From Burkholderia sp. BCC0322 (GTDB taxonomy: Bacteria > Pseudomonadota > Gammaproteobacteria > Burkholderiales > Burkholderiaceae): a DNA stretch of 64,000 nt. The position numbers were made by a program, and so were the translations under genes. The DNA is taken from contig NZ_CADFDU010000004.1 of assembly GCF_902833045.1 (NCBI RefSeq), forward strand, positions 1-64,000, written 5' to 3'. Below are positions 1 to 9,067 of this stretch, piece by piece. The notes below the pieces were generated by a model that was not told the origin of the DNA, made no database searches, and saw nothing but the letters and a program-made list of their open reading frames with translations. Within the stretch, counting starts at the first letter, position 1; every line of letters begins with the position of its first letter.

Positions 1-117
1 CTGCGCGGCGCTGTTGCGATAGAGCAGCGCGTCGCAGCGCGGGCAGCGCGCGGATTCACGTCCGCTCAGGCGCGGTTTGTGCAACAGTGCGTCGCACTCG
101 TGGCAGGCGATAACCAA
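1..117 (-). CDS. PqiA/LetA-type membrane protein, N-terminal fragment
   Basis: Reading leftwards off the window edge, the frame encodes a cytoplasmic N-terminus with CHEC and CPRC pairs (ACHECDALLHKPRL, then RCPRCDALLYR). This double zinc-ribbon-like motif is typical of paraquat-inducible protein A family inner-membrane proteins, which work with MCE-domain (PqiB-type) proteins in envelope lipid transport. Only about 39 codons are visible and the membrane part lies outside. No ATG is close by; a TTG at 117 fits the family start, with a weak purine stretch upstream. The gene runs in the same direction as the efflux genes before it, about 70 bases downstream of them. The family call rests on the cysteine pattern; the start is uncertain. 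Confidence 0.6.
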   Translation of the reverse strand, partial: MVIACHECDALLHKPRLSGRESARCPRCDALLYRNSAAQ

Positions 118-187
118 AATCGTGGCTCTTAAGATAATAACCGTTGGAAATTCTGAGCGTCGATCAAAGACACTATTGAAACAACCC

Positions 188-1672
188 TCACGGCATAGCT
201 GGTGTGTCGTAGCCACCACCCAACGCCTTGATCAACGCAATTTCGGCAGCCAGGCGCTTGCCGCAGATGTCGGCCATCTGCACCTGCGCGTTCAACACCG
301 GAATCTGCGCCTCGCGAGCGGAAATGGCCGATGCTAGGCCGCGCTGCGCTCGTGCCCCCGCCTCTTCTTCACCGATCTGCGCCTGCTCGGATTTCTCCCA
401 CTCGATACGAGCTTGGTCCTCCATGTTTTGCATATTTGTGGCCGCGATAGCTACATCGCGCACCGCGCCAAGCACCGCCTGGTTGTATTGCTCGATCAGC
501 GTATTGCTGGCCGCCCGAGTCTTGCGCAGATTCGCGTTAAGACGCCCCCCATCGAAAATCGGTAAGCTCACACCCGGCATCAGGCGAAATTGAAGACTGG
601 TGACATTCAGCACGTCTTCGATGCGGATCGAAGTGATTCCAAGCAATGCTTTGATGTCGAAGTTCGGATAGAACGCCGCCTTGGCTACGTCAATCTGGTC
701 GAACGACGATTGAACGTACCAGCGCAGCGCAACGAGATCGGGACGATGAGAAAGCAGCGCGTACGACAACGTGGCAGGCAATTGCGGCTGCGGTTCCGGC
801 AAAGGTCTCATCGCGATCAGCGGAAAGTCGTCCGCACCAGCACCGGTCAACGCACGCAGCACTTCGCGAAAACTGATTTCCTGCGCCTGCATCGACGCAA
901 GCACTTGTTCGATCTTCAGCAACTCATCCTTCGTCTTGGCGGTAGTGGAGGACGTCACGAACCCTCGCGCCTGTCTCGCCGTCATCGCTACGTTCGAATC
1001 GCGCAAAATATCGCGGATCTGCTGCAGATGGACGATCTGCTGCATTACTGCCTGCAGACTGAAGTAGGTTCGCGCGATCGTCGTGGAAATTTCCAGTTCC
1101 GCCGTTGCCGCCTCGGCCAACATGGCATTCCGTGCCCCAATGGCAGCTGCAACCGCCGAGCGCTTCATTCCCCACAGATCGAATTCGTAGCCGCCTGAGA
1201 TACCGATCGACGAAACGGTGCCACTGTGCGCGCCGGAGTTGTAGCCGCCATCCTCCGGATCCGGGATTGGATCGGTGAGCGGGCTGGAACTGCTAATAGA
1301 CTTGGACCATTGTTGCGATACTCGCCCGATCAGTGCGGCCTGAAACTGGGTCGCAGCTTGAGCCCTCTCCACGTCAGCGCGGGCCTGCTCGATTCTCGCC
1401 CGAGCTACGCGCATGTTTGGCGAATCGCCCAAACCACGTTCGACCAACGCATCGAGCTGTGCATCGGCATAGCGCGTCCACCATCGCGAGCCTGGCCACC
1501 CGTCGCGAGCAAGGTGAATATCGTTCGCCAACCCAATTCGATCCGGCGCAATCAGCGGCCTCGTTCCTGGATCGTTGCGCATCCAGGCGCACGAAGCTAG
1601 GCCGGCAAGCATGGCCAACGAACAGACGATGCGCATGAACAATGAACCAGGCCTGGATGTGGAACCAGTCAT
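188..1672 (-). CDS. Outer-membrane efflux lipoprotein, TolC/NodT family (MdtP-like)
   Basis: Outer-membrane factor of a tripartite pump, forming the exit duct through the outer membrane. The N-terminus carries a lipoprotein signal ending in LAGLASC (Cys28), followed by two repeats of long heptad-rich helices (for example ARARIEQARADVERAQAATQ) separated by beta-strand segments, as in the family. The length of 494 aa is normal. The start at 1672 overlaps the stop of the upstream FUSC gene by four bases (ATGA), suggesting translational coupling. An internal ATG at 1636 would give a shorter signal peptide and is also possible. Fourth gene of an adaptor-pump-duct operon in the E. coli mdtNOP order. 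Confidence 0.9.
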   Translation of the reverse strand: MTGSTSRPGSLFMRIVCSLAMLAGLASCAWMRNDPGTRPLIAPDRIGLANDIHLARDGWPGSRWWTRYADAQLDALVERGLGDSPNMRVARARIEQARADVERAQAATQFQAALIGRVSQQWSKSISSSSPLTDPIPDPEDGGYNSGAHSGTVSSIGISGGYEFDLWGMKRSAVAAAIGARNAMLAEAATAELEISTTIARTYFSLQAVMQQIVHLQQIRDILRDSNVAMTARQARGFVTSSTTAKTKDELLKIEQVLASMQAQEISFREVLRALTGAGADDFPLIAMRPLPEPQPQLPATLSYALLSHRPDLVALRWYVQSSFDQIDVAKAAFYPNFDIKALLGITSIRIEDVLNVTSLQFRLMPGVSLPIFDGGRLNANLRKTRAASNTLIEQYNQAVLGAVRDVAIAATNMQNMEDQARIEWEKSEQAQIGEEEAGARAQRGLASAISAREAQIPVLNAQVQMADICGKRLAAEIALIKALGGGYDTPAMP

Positions 1673-3759
1673 GTGAGTCCACCACTCCGATAGATATTTT
1701 CTTCTGCGCTGGCAGGCGTTACCAAGTACTGCACACGCCCAGCCAGGCGATGTAGGCGTTCTTGCAATGCCGAATCTGCGGAGATACTCGGCGACTCGAT
1801 AAGCAGCCCGGGTGGCGAATAGCCCGAGAAGTCTGGCAGCGTATAAAGTGCGTTCCCTGAGTCGATCAAGCCGTCCGCATAGCGCTTCAGACGATCAGCG
1901 ATAGTGGTCTTGGCTTGATCTAACGCTCGCTTCCGCCCGGAATCGAGGCGATCGGCGTTTGACTCTGTCGCACTCCTCAGTGCTATCGCTTCGATGAGCA
2001 CTTCACGCGAGTGCGCGACCACCGCTTGCAGGCGCATCAGTACATTCTCGTGTTCGCCTTCGCTTTGCTGCCAGTTCGGCTCCAGCGCGACACGCGATAG
2101 AGTTTGATCGCACGTATCGAGCTCCGCCCACGCCTGCGAGACGGAAGCCGGATCGATTGACGAATCTTCACCTTCCGGATCTTCGTCGATCAGGCGGGCA
2201 ACTCGCTTCAACAACGCGCCGATCTGCATTGCCAACACCTTTCCCTCTGACTCCGGCCACAGTAAGGCGTGTGCGATGAAGGACACGCCGATCCCCACAC
2301 CGACACCAACCAGACGATCGCGGATGTCGGTCAGATCGACGTTTGCCGAAAAATCGCCAAGCATCGCAACAGCAAAGGTGAACATGATCTGCATGCCGCC
2401 GTAGCTGATGCGCTCCGAACCCGCCGACAGATACGCGGAGAAAGTCAGCACCGGTAACGTGATCATCAACAAGCCGGCAATGGTGTCCAAATCCGGAACC
2501 ACGAACACGGTAAACAGCATTGCGAGCCCGCCCCCAATCAGCGCACCGATCACTCTCAATTGCATCTTTCGATTCGAACCGCCGAGCGAGGGTTGTGCCA
2601 CGATCAAACATGTCGCCATCGCCGTATGGATACCGGGCCAGTCGACACCAACGTAAAAGACGTAACACAGCATCATGGCCAGAACCGTCTTCAACGCGAA
2701 TTGCATGTAGACCGGATTGGTGGTGGCATCAGGGGCAAGCAGGCCACTTTGAGAACCGACCTCCACCTTCGCTGGCGTCTCGCCATCGACGGCTAGAACA
2801 CACAATGCATGCCACATTTCATCAAGTGGCGCATGATTGGCGTCGGCAACGCTTTTGGGCACCTCAATACCCACAAGGTCGAATCTCGTTTCCTCCTGTA
2901 TGCAGGCATCTAGGCGGTGACAAGCCATGCGCAGCGCGGGAACATGCGCGGCGGCTGGAGTACCCACCTGCCTCGGCAGGCGAAGGGCCTGCTCCCGTAG
3001 CGTCGACAGCGCCAAGGCAAGCTGAAGGTGACGTGCCTGACCGGTCTGGAATGCCCTGTCCCGTGCCCAAGCAAAACGCAACAGCTTCTGTACGGTAAGC
3101 ACGCCCCGCGGGAGGTCATCGCGCCCGAATGGCATGTCAAATGCCGGCTCGCCCATCAATGTCGCGAGCGCACCGTCGACTTGCATCAGTTGACGATGCG
3201 CCTCCTCCTTTAACTGGAGGAGCGGCTCGACCGGCAAAAGCAACGCATTGATGAGTACGCAGACCAGGAGCGGATAAATTGCGGCGATCCAAACCCACAG
3301 GATCCCTCGCACCACCAGCTCTGCACTGGGAACCAGATCAAAATATCCCTGCACGTTCGCAATCACCAAGGCGATCATGTAAAACACGGGGCCCAGCCTA
3401 GATACACGCATCATGAACAGACACCCAAGCATCAGCATAACAACTAGCACGACACGCCAGGCCGGAAAGCCATACGTGAATTTGGCCAGCAGAATGGACA
3501 CGGCGATTGCCAGGGTAATGCCGACGAACATCACAGGTGCGACTAGGCGTGTCAATACAACGTTTGATTGCGTGGCAAAAAATACAATGAACAACGACAT
3601 CGGCAGGAAAGGCACTTGCATCGCCTGCGAGGCGATTATCACGATTGCACTTGATAACAGACAGCGCAGCGCGATGTTCCAACGCCCCGGAAAGGCACGC
3701 AATTCCACCGACAAGAACTGAATCACTGTCGTCGCATTGCGTCCGAATGCTTTGGTCAT
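1669..3759 (-). CDS. FUSC-family inner-membrane efflux pump (MdtO-like)
   Basis: Inner-membrane component of a fusaric-acid/aromatic-acid type exporter. Two blocks of hydrophobic segments (roughly residues 25-180 and 350-490 from the chosen start) are separated by a soluble domain of about 170 residues, with another soluble domain at the C-terminus; this is the FUSC architecture. I chose the ATG at 3759 (MTKAFGR) because it follows the adaptor stop by one base; the frame stays open further upstream but only inside the adaptor gene. From this start the protein is 696 aa. It is paired with an HlyD adaptor upstream and an outer-membrane factor downstream, as MdtO is with MdtN and MdtP. Substrates cannot be told from sequence; aromatic or antiseptic compounds are the family expectation. 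Confidence 0.88.
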   Translation of the reverse strand: MTKAFGRNATTVIQFLSVELRAFPGRWNIALRCLLSSAIVIIASQAMQVPFLPMSLFIVFFATQSNVVLTRLVAPVMFVGITLAIAVSILLAKFTYGFPAWRVVLVVMLMLGCLFMMRVSRLGPVFYMIALVIANVQGYFDLVPSAELVVRGILWVWIAAIYPLLVCVLINALLLPVEPLLQLKEEAHRQLMQVDGALATLMGEPAFDMPFGRDDLPRGVLTVQKLLRFAWARDRAFQTGQARHLQLALALSTLREQALRLPRQVGTPAAAHVPALRMACHRLDACIQEETRFDLVGIEVPKSVADANHAPLDEMWHALCVLAVDGETPAKVEVGSQSGLLAPDATTNPVYMQFALKTVLAMMLCYVFYVGVDWPGIHTAMATCLIVAQPSLGGSNRKMQLRVIGALIGGGLAMLFTVFVVPDLDTIAGLLMITLPVLTFSAYLSAGSERISYGGMQIMFTFAVAMLGDFSANVDLTDIRDRLVGVGVGIGVSFIAHALLWPESEGKVLAMQIGALLKRVARLIDEDPEGEDSSIDPASVSQAWAELDTCDQTLSRVALEPNWQQSEGEHENVLMRLQAVVAHSREVLIEAIALRSATESNADRLDSGRKRALDQAKTTIADRLKRYADGLIDSGNALYTLPDFSGYSPPGLLIESPSISADSALQERLHRLAGRVQYLVTPASAEENIYRSGGLT

Positions 3760-3760
3760 G

Positions 3761-4822
3761 TCAGGGCCGGATCGATTCTCGTGCGGCATGCTCGCCGCGA
3801 TGCAGGATTGCGATAGCCGAGGCGCCGAGCCGGAACAGCGATTCGTCGGGAGACTCGACCTTGATCTTGACGGGAAAGCGCTGGGAAACATGAACCCAAT
3901 TGATCGTCCTGGCGACTCGCGGCAATCCGTCTAGCAACGCACCTCCATCAGTTGGTGTAACGCCGTACCCGACCGAGTCAACCACCCCGTCGAATCGATG
4001 ACTGGTATCACTCATCACATACACAGTGGCACGCGTACCCGGTTTGATTTCCTTCAGATCCGTTTCGCGAAAATTTGCCACGACAAACCATTTGTCAGCG
4101 GCAATTAGGGTAAAGATCGGCTTCGACGGCGACGAATACTGGCCCACCCTCGTGTCAAGCGCAACAATTCGTCCATCGAATGGTGCCCGCACAGTCGTGT
4201 ATTCCAGGCGCAGCGCGGCCTCGACAACCTGCGCTTGCGCTGCCGCCTTTTGCGCGATCAGCGCGGCGACGCTGCTAACCGCAGCATCTGCTTGCCGAGC
4301 TTGTAATTGCGCCGAATTGAGCTGGGCCTGCGAAGTCCGCTGGGCCGTACGTGCCTTGTCCACGTCCTCAGGCGCTGCGTAACCTTTTTCGAGCAGCGGT
4401 TCTAGCCGACGTAGCGTGTCGTCGGCCTGTTTCGCATTCGCTCTCGCCGCCGCCACAGCAGCTTCCATTGCCCGTGCGTTGAACCGCTGCGAGTCGACCG
4501 TCCTCTGCGTCAGCTCGATTTGCTTGTCAAGCACATCGAGCTGGGCCTTGGCCTGAGCCAGCGCGGCCTCAAAAGGACGAGGATCGAGGCGGAACAGTAA
4601 GTCGCCCTTTTTGACCCGCTGATTGTCATGCACGGGCATCTCGACAATGCGACCGGCAACTTCCGACGTCACGTTGACTTTGTCGGCGTAGACATAGGCA
4701 TCGTCGGTCTTTGGCGATCGGTCGTTCAACCACAATGTCAAAGCCAGTAACGCAAGCGCTGCCACGGCGATTATCAAAGCGATAACCTTGCTCTTCTTTT
4801 CTGAGGCGGCACGTGTACTCAT
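3761..4822 (-). CDS. HlyD/EmrA-type periplasmic adaptor (MdtN-like)
   Basis: Membrane-fusion protein that links the inner-membrane pump to the outer-membrane duct. One N-terminal transmembrane helix (about residues 13-32) is followed by the biotinyl-lipoyl-like half-motif (TDDAYVYADKVNVTSEVAGR), a long coiled-coil hairpin rich in Ala and Gln (about 90-190), the returning lipoyl half (VRAPFDGRIVALDTRVGQY) and a beta-barrel domain. Length 353 aa is typical. It sits 15 bases after the YtcA-like lipoprotein gene and one base before the FUSC gene, so the whole set is probably one transcript. Confidence 0.92.
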   Translation of the reverse strand: MSTRAASEKKSKVIALIIAVAALALLALTLWLNDRSPKTDDAYVYADKVNVTSEVAGRIVEMPVHDNQRVKKGDLLFRLDPRPFEAALAQAKAQLDVLDKQIELTQRTVDSQRFNARAMEAAVAAARANAKQADDTLRRLEPLLEKGYAAPEDVDKARTAQRTSQAQLNSAQLQARQADAAVSSVAALIAQKAAAQAQVVEAALRLEYTTVRAPFDGRIVALDTRVGQYSSPSKPIFTLIAADKWFVVANFRETDLKEIKPGTRATVYVMSDTSHRFDGVVDSVGYGVTPTDGGALLDGLPRVARTINWVHVSQRFPVKIKVESPDESLFRLGASAIAILHRGEHAARESIRP

Positions 4823-4837
4823 ACTCGTCGTTTCCGG

Positions 4838-5146
4838 TCAGTGGTAGAACACAAGAATCCAAATGGATGCAGCAAAAATCGCCGTCAAACCGGGATAGCT
4901 GAGCGGCAGAGGCTGAAGCAGAACGACCCACCGCGTCGCGCCGAGAATGAGATGAACTACGACAGTCGCGAACACGCCTCCTGCGATGCAGAACAACCAA
5001 TCCGGAAACGCGGCACCGAGAAGTACGATTGACGGCGCCCTCGAGCAACCCGCGAGTAGAAGACCGACTAGCATCACTGCCCTTGCCGGCACGCGTGCCG
5101 GCTGCCGCCGAGCACGCGCGTTTCGAGTTTGATTCGAATGCGTCAT
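4838..5146 (-). CDS. YtcA-family small membrane lipoprotein
   Basis: A 102-residue protein with an Arg-rich N-terminus, a lipoprotein signal with the lipobox LLAGC (about residue 34) and two further hydrophobic segments (AFPDWLFCIAGGVFATVVVHL and YPGLTAIFAASIWILVFY, the second at the extreme C-terminus). This matches the YtcA family, which precedes mdtNOP in E. coli. Its exact role is unknown; it is presumably an accessory of the pump. Here it keeps the same position directly before the adaptor gene. Family assignment rests on topology, lipobox and context. Confidence 0.78.
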   Translation of the reverse strand: MTHSNQTRNARARRQPARVPARAVMLVGLLLAGCSRAPSIVLLGAAFPDWLFCIAGGVFATVVVHLILGATRWVVLLQPLPLSYPGLTAIFAASIWILVFYH

Positions 5147-5208
5147 GAGTTTTCAAGCGCCGGAAAATTTACTGCCGTTATCGATCGACTTCACGGCAAT
5201 GCGAAATA

Positions 5209-6669
5209 TCATCGCGGCATCCACTCGGGGCGACACGACCCAATCGGGCGAATAATCGGATCGTCCCAGTATTCCGGCGTTTTTGACATTTCGACCTGCG
5301 AACCCAAGCGCGTGAATTCGCCAAATGCCGTTTCCCCTGTTTGTAGATTGGGCGGGAGCGGCTGATGGGAATCGCCAAGCGATTCGTATTTCAGAAGGGT
5401 ATTCGTATCGACATATCCGATCGCCTGCTCAAGCATGATGGTTTGAGCCAGACTTACCGATACCCGATAACTGCCACCTTCCTTTGCCCTGCGCATTAAT
5501 GCGGCCTGGACTCCGATGGACGCCAGATAGCCGGTCATGAAGTCACAGACGACGTTGACGTCGTTCGGCATCTGCGGTTGATCGGCGGACCCAATATCGC
5601 AGAACAACCCGGTGAGTCCGCCGCCGATAAAGTCGTATCCGATCCAGTCGGCCCACGGCCCTTTCGACACGTTCAAACTGACATCGACACAGATGATGCC
5701 CGGCCTATGCTGAGCTAGCGTTTGTGCTGAAAACCCGCGACGGGCAGCCATGTTTGGACGCAGGTTCTGAACAAAGACGTCTGCCTCCCGCGCGAGAGCA
5801 TAAATCTCTGGCCTGTTGGCATCGACCCTGACGTCCATGAAAGACTGCCTGATGCCCGGATAACACTGCCAGTAGATAGCCGGCAACTCCACCCAGTGCG
5901 GCGCGTTCAGATTCAGGCAATCGGCGCCCTGCGCCGCCAGTTGACGCAATACGGTAGGCCCGGCGACAACATGAGTCATCCCCAATACCCTAAGACCCGA
6001 GAGAGGGCGCACCCCATTCGGAAGAGGTTCGGCCGGGCTGTCTCCGATTTTCTCGATATGGATAAGCGGCGCGGCAGCGTTGCTCACGCATTGCATCGTT
6101 GCCCGATATTCCTCGCTGGTTCGACAGATCGCAAGTGGAACACCGGCGTCTTGCGCCGCCCTTTCCAGATCTGCCGCTTCCCACTGCCGGGTCGCTCGTT
6201 CAAGTTGCTGAGGCAACACGCCACAGTTCAATAACTTGCAAACTCTCTCCGTGTTGGACGCATAGAGTGATGTTAGGATGACCCATCGATTGTCTCGGGT
6301 CGGAAGCAACTGAGGGCCCAACTGCCCTATGTCCCCCCCCATCATCTGCGACGTACCGTTTATCGTCGTGTAATGCGCCAGATTTTCTTGCCAGGGGCTT
6401 TGGGTTACGTACGACTTCCTGAGATCGACATGGATGTCTTGCCCTTCGCCCGTTCTTTCCTTCCACAGGATTGAGGTCGCAATCGAATTCGCGGCGATGA
6501 TGGCCGCCGACATCGCTCCGACTTTGATATGCGTTCTGCGAATCGGATCCATACCGGCGAAGGAGAGACCTCCCCCCTGCTCCGATCTGTCCAATCCAGC
6601 CTCACTCAAGATCAGGTCCACAACCTGAGTCAGGTCATCGTGATTATTAACGACTGGATAGTTTCGCAT
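5209..6669 (-). CDS. Family III CoA-transferase (CaiB/BaiF type)
   Basis: Transfers CoA between carboxylic acids through an aspartyl-CoA anhydride. The 486-aa chain shows the usual parts in swapped order. The first ~240 residues resemble the C-terminal half of the family (AANSIATSILWKERTGEGQD). The second part begins like a canonical N-terminus (GVRPLSGLRVLGMTHVVAGP), has the READVFVQNLRPNMAARRGF block and ends with the segment carrying the likely catalytic Asp (VCDFMTGYLASIGVQAAL). It lies 82 bases downstream of a 3-hydroxyacyl-CoA dehydrogenase gene and just upstream of the efflux operon, all on the minus strand. The substrate is unknown; a carnitine-like or branched hydroxy acid is possible given the neighbour. 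Confidence 0.85.
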   Translation of the reverse strand: MRNYPVVNNHDDLTQVVDLILSEAGLDRSEQGGGLSFAGMDPIRRTHIKVGAMSAAIIAANSIATSILWKERTGEGQDIHVDLRKSYVTQSPWQENLAHYTTINGTSQMMGGDIGQLGPQLLPTRDNRWVILTSLYASNTERVCKLLNCGVLPQQLERATRQWEAADLERAAQDAGVPLAICRTSEEYRATMQCVSNAAAPLIHIEKIGDSPAEPLPNGVRPLSGLRVLGMTHVVAGPTVLRQLAAQGADCLNLNAPHWVELPAIYWQCYPGIRQSFMDVRVDANRPEIYALAREADVFVQNLRPNMAARRGFSAQTLAQHRPGIICVDVSLNVSKGPWADWIGYDFIGGGLTGLFCDIGSADQPQMPNDVNVVCDFMTGYLASIGVQAALMRRAKEGGSYRVSVSLAQTIMLEQAIGYVDTNTLLKYESLGDSHQPLPPNLQTGETAFGEFTRLGSQVEMSKTPEYWDDPIIRPIGSCRPEWMPR

Positions 6670-6751
6670 ATCCGGACTCTCTTATAAATTGAATCGATGA
6701 CGATACAGTTCTCACTGGGGCGCCATTCTATTGCTAGCCCGTCAAGCCCAC

Positions 6752-7705
6752 TCAATAAGGAAGATTTTTTTCATTGCCCTTTGCCTGAAGGATCTTCATT
6801 AGCACATCATCGCGAGCAGATATGACGCCATTCCGTTTTACGCGTTTCAAAATTTCACTAACACCCAACTCCATCGCATCAATATTTTCCGGTGTGATTT
6901 TTTCAATACGCCCTAAATCAGCCCACCAAGTCTCCAATGCCGGCCCAAGGTGCGTCATCATGTGCCTTATCCCGCCATCTCCTCCGCCAAACTCCCCGTT
7001 AAGGAATTGACCAAGAACCGCCCAGCGCAACCCCGGGCCATGGGAAATGGCGATATCAAGATCCTCAAGACTCGCAACATTTTGCTCGAGCAAATACAAC
7101 ACCTCGCGCATTACCGCCGCCTGAATGCGATTCGCGATATGTCCTTTGATTTCTCGATTCAAACGAATCGGTTTTTTCCCAATTTTCCTATAAAATTGAA
7201 TTGCCTTTTCAACATTTTTGGGTGCCGTAAACTTCCCCCCCACCACTTCGACAAGAGGTATTACGTGCGGAGGATTGAATGGATGGCCAAGCAAAATGCG
7301 TTCTGGATTTAGCGCATCTTCTTGAAAATCAGAAACACAGGCTCCTGATGAGCTGCTCGCGACGATGACGTCTGATCGGATCGAATGCGTGATATCCCGG
7401 AACAAATTCCGCTTTAAGTCCAACCGCTCTGGCCCATTTTCCTGAACGAAATCTACATCATTCAGCGCTTTATCCAGATCAGTTGAAAATGACAGACGGC
7501 TTTTATCCGCCCCCTCATCCAATCCCACTTTCTCCAGAAATTCCCAGACGTCGTCAATAAATCCAATCATCTTCTTCTCGGCATCGGGATTTTTATCCAC
7601 GGCTCGGACCGTGAATCCTTTCGCAAGAAAGTAGGCGGCCCAACTCATCCCAATGACACCGCACCCGACGATTCCGATATTTTTCACATTGAAGCTATTT
7701 TTCAT
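6752..7705 (-). CDS. 3-hydroxyacyl-CoA dehydrogenase family NAD-dependent oxidoreductase
   Basis: Oxidises a 3-hydroxy acid or its CoA ester with NAD. From the ATG at 7705 the protein begins MKNSFNVKNIGIVGCGVIG, a Rossmann GxGxxG, as in the family; the frame extends 29 codons upstream but that part has no family resemblance. Catalytic-domain signatures are visible: SSSSGACVSDFQ, HPFNPPHVIPLVEVVGG with the catalytic His, and the C-terminal helical domain (HIANRIQAAVMREVLYLLE). Length 317 aa matches lambda-crystallin/carnitine-dehydrogenase-like members. Base composition is clearly AT-richer than the rest of the window, which suggests transfer. It probably heads a transcript with the CoA-transferase. 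Confidence 0.85.
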   Translation of the reverse strand: MKNSFNVKNIGIVGCGVIGMSWAAYFLAKGFTVRAVDKNPDAEKKMIGFIDDVWEFLEKVGLDEGADKSRLSFSTDLDKALNDVDFVQENGPERLDLKRNLFRDITHSIRSDVIVASSSSGACVSDFQEDALNPERILLGHPFNPPHVIPLVEVVGGKFTAPKNVEKAIQFYRKIGKKPIRLNREIKGHIANRIQAAVMREVLYLLEQNVASLEDLDIAISHGPGLRWAVLGQFLNGEFGGGDGGIRHMMTHLGPALETWWADLGRIEKITPENIDAMELGVSEILKRVKRNGVISARDDVLMKILQAKGNEKNLPY

Positions 7706-8193
7706 ATGGTCTTTCGTGTTTCGTTGAATAGACAGCGACCATTCGAATCCGAGGCTGTTGCGAACGAATCGAGTGGGCCAACGCAATGACATGTTCAGTC
7801 AAACGAACTTCGTTGCGCGTGGCGACGGAAGGTCGTTAAGCAACTTACACATCTTCACCCCACCTTGTTAATACAACAATCGGTTTAACAAAAAATAAAC
7901 ATTGAATATAATAAAATATATTAACCATTTGATTTTCTCCAATTCAAACCAACCTTTATATAGTTCCATTTCGATTCTGTGACCACGATGGTGAGGTGGC
8001 GTTTTGCCGGCGTGATTCGCGCTGACGAGGTGCTGGCGCGGGAAACGTCGCGACGCACGACGGGATCCTGACGAAATCCTTTCTCGCGATCTTCGACATG
8101 AATCGTTGCGCCACGTCAGCGACAAGTCGGGCGAGTTCGTTTATGGTGCGAGGGAATGCAGCGTCGTCTCTTTCCTTCCGTCGAGAATCCGCG
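7706..8193. other. AT-rich intergenic region between divergent genes
   Basis: No gene is supported here. The stretch around 7865-7975 is strikingly A+T-rich for this genome (runs such as aaaaaataaac and atataataaaatat) and probably holds promoter elements for the leftward dehydrogenase gene. No clear dyad or repeat was found. Confidence 0.5.
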
Positions 8194-9006
8194 ATGAAAT
8201 GCCTGCCACGCGCCATCTTCGCCGCCCTCGCTTTCACCGTCGCGCAAGCCGCGCTCGCTCAGGCGCCGGGAACGGTGCAACTCGAGGACATGACCTGGAC
8301 CGAGCTGCGCGACAGCATCCGGGCCGGCCGGACCACCGTCCTGATTCCGATCGGCGGGACCGAGCAAAGCGGCCCGTACGTCGCGCTCGGCAAGCACAAC
8401 GCGCGGGTCAGGGTACTGTCCGAGCGGATCGCGGAAGGCCTCGGCAACGCGATCGTCGCGCCCGTCATCGCCTATGTGCCCGAGGGCGGCTATGCGCCGC
8501 CGACGTCGCACATGCGCTTCCCGGGCACGATTACCGTGCCTGACGACGTCTTCGAAAAAACCCTCGAATCCGCGGCCAACAGCTTCCGGGTGCATGGCTT
8601 CACGAACATCGTGTTTCTCGGCGACCACGGCGGCTACCAGAATGACATCAGGCAGGCGGTAGCGCGGCTCAACAAGTCGTGGGCCGGCACGGGCGCGCGC
8701 GCGTTCGTGCCGGCCGCGTATTACGGCACCAGTTCCGACGGCTATGACCAGATCCTGCGCGAGCACGGCGTGCCGGCCACGGATATCGGCACGCATGCGG
8801 GGCTGGCCGATACATCGCTGCTGCTGGCGGTCGCGCCTGGCATGGTCAGGGGCGACAAGCTGCGCAATGCCCCGAAGCCCGGCGCGGTCGACGGCGTCTA
8901 CGGCGGCGATCCGCGCCATGCGAGCGTCGAACTCGGCCGGCTCGGCACCGACGCAATCGTGTCGCGCACCGTCGATACAATCCGAAAGGAAATCGCCGGC
9001 CGCTGA
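8194..9006 (+). CDS. Secreted creatininase-family amidohydrolase
   Basis: Creatininase-fold protein exported by a signal peptide (MKCLPRAIFAALAFTVAQAALAQA). I chose the ATG at 8194 because the signal peptide starts there; the frame stays open upstream. Family blocks are GGTEQSGPYVALGKHN (canonically EQHGPHLPLGTD) and FLGDHGGYQND (canonically xHGGN). The Glu and the later His metal ligands are kept, but the His after EQ is Ser and the Asp ligand position reads His/Asn. It thus belongs to a variant group whose metal site and substrate cannot be assumed to be those of creatininase. It is followed after 61 bases by a secreted beta-propeller gene, probably in one operon. Confidence 0.82.
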   Translation: MKCLPRAIFAALAFTVAQAALAQAPGTVQLEDMTWTELRDSIRAGRTTVLIPIGGTEQSGPYVALGKHNARVRVLSERIAEGLGNAIVAPVIAYVPEGGYAPPTSHMRFPGTITVPDDVFEKTLESAANSFRVHGFTNIVFLGDHGGYQNDIRQAVARLNKSWAGTGARAFVPAAYYGTSSDGYDQILREHGVPATDIGTHAGLADTSLLLAVAPGMVRGDKLRNAPKPGAVDGVYGGDPRHASVELGRLGTDAIVSRTVDTIRKEIAGR

Positions 9007-9067
9007 CGCAGCCGCGCCATCGTGCTACCTTTGCCGTCGTTCCATTCGATCGAACAGGGACATCGTC

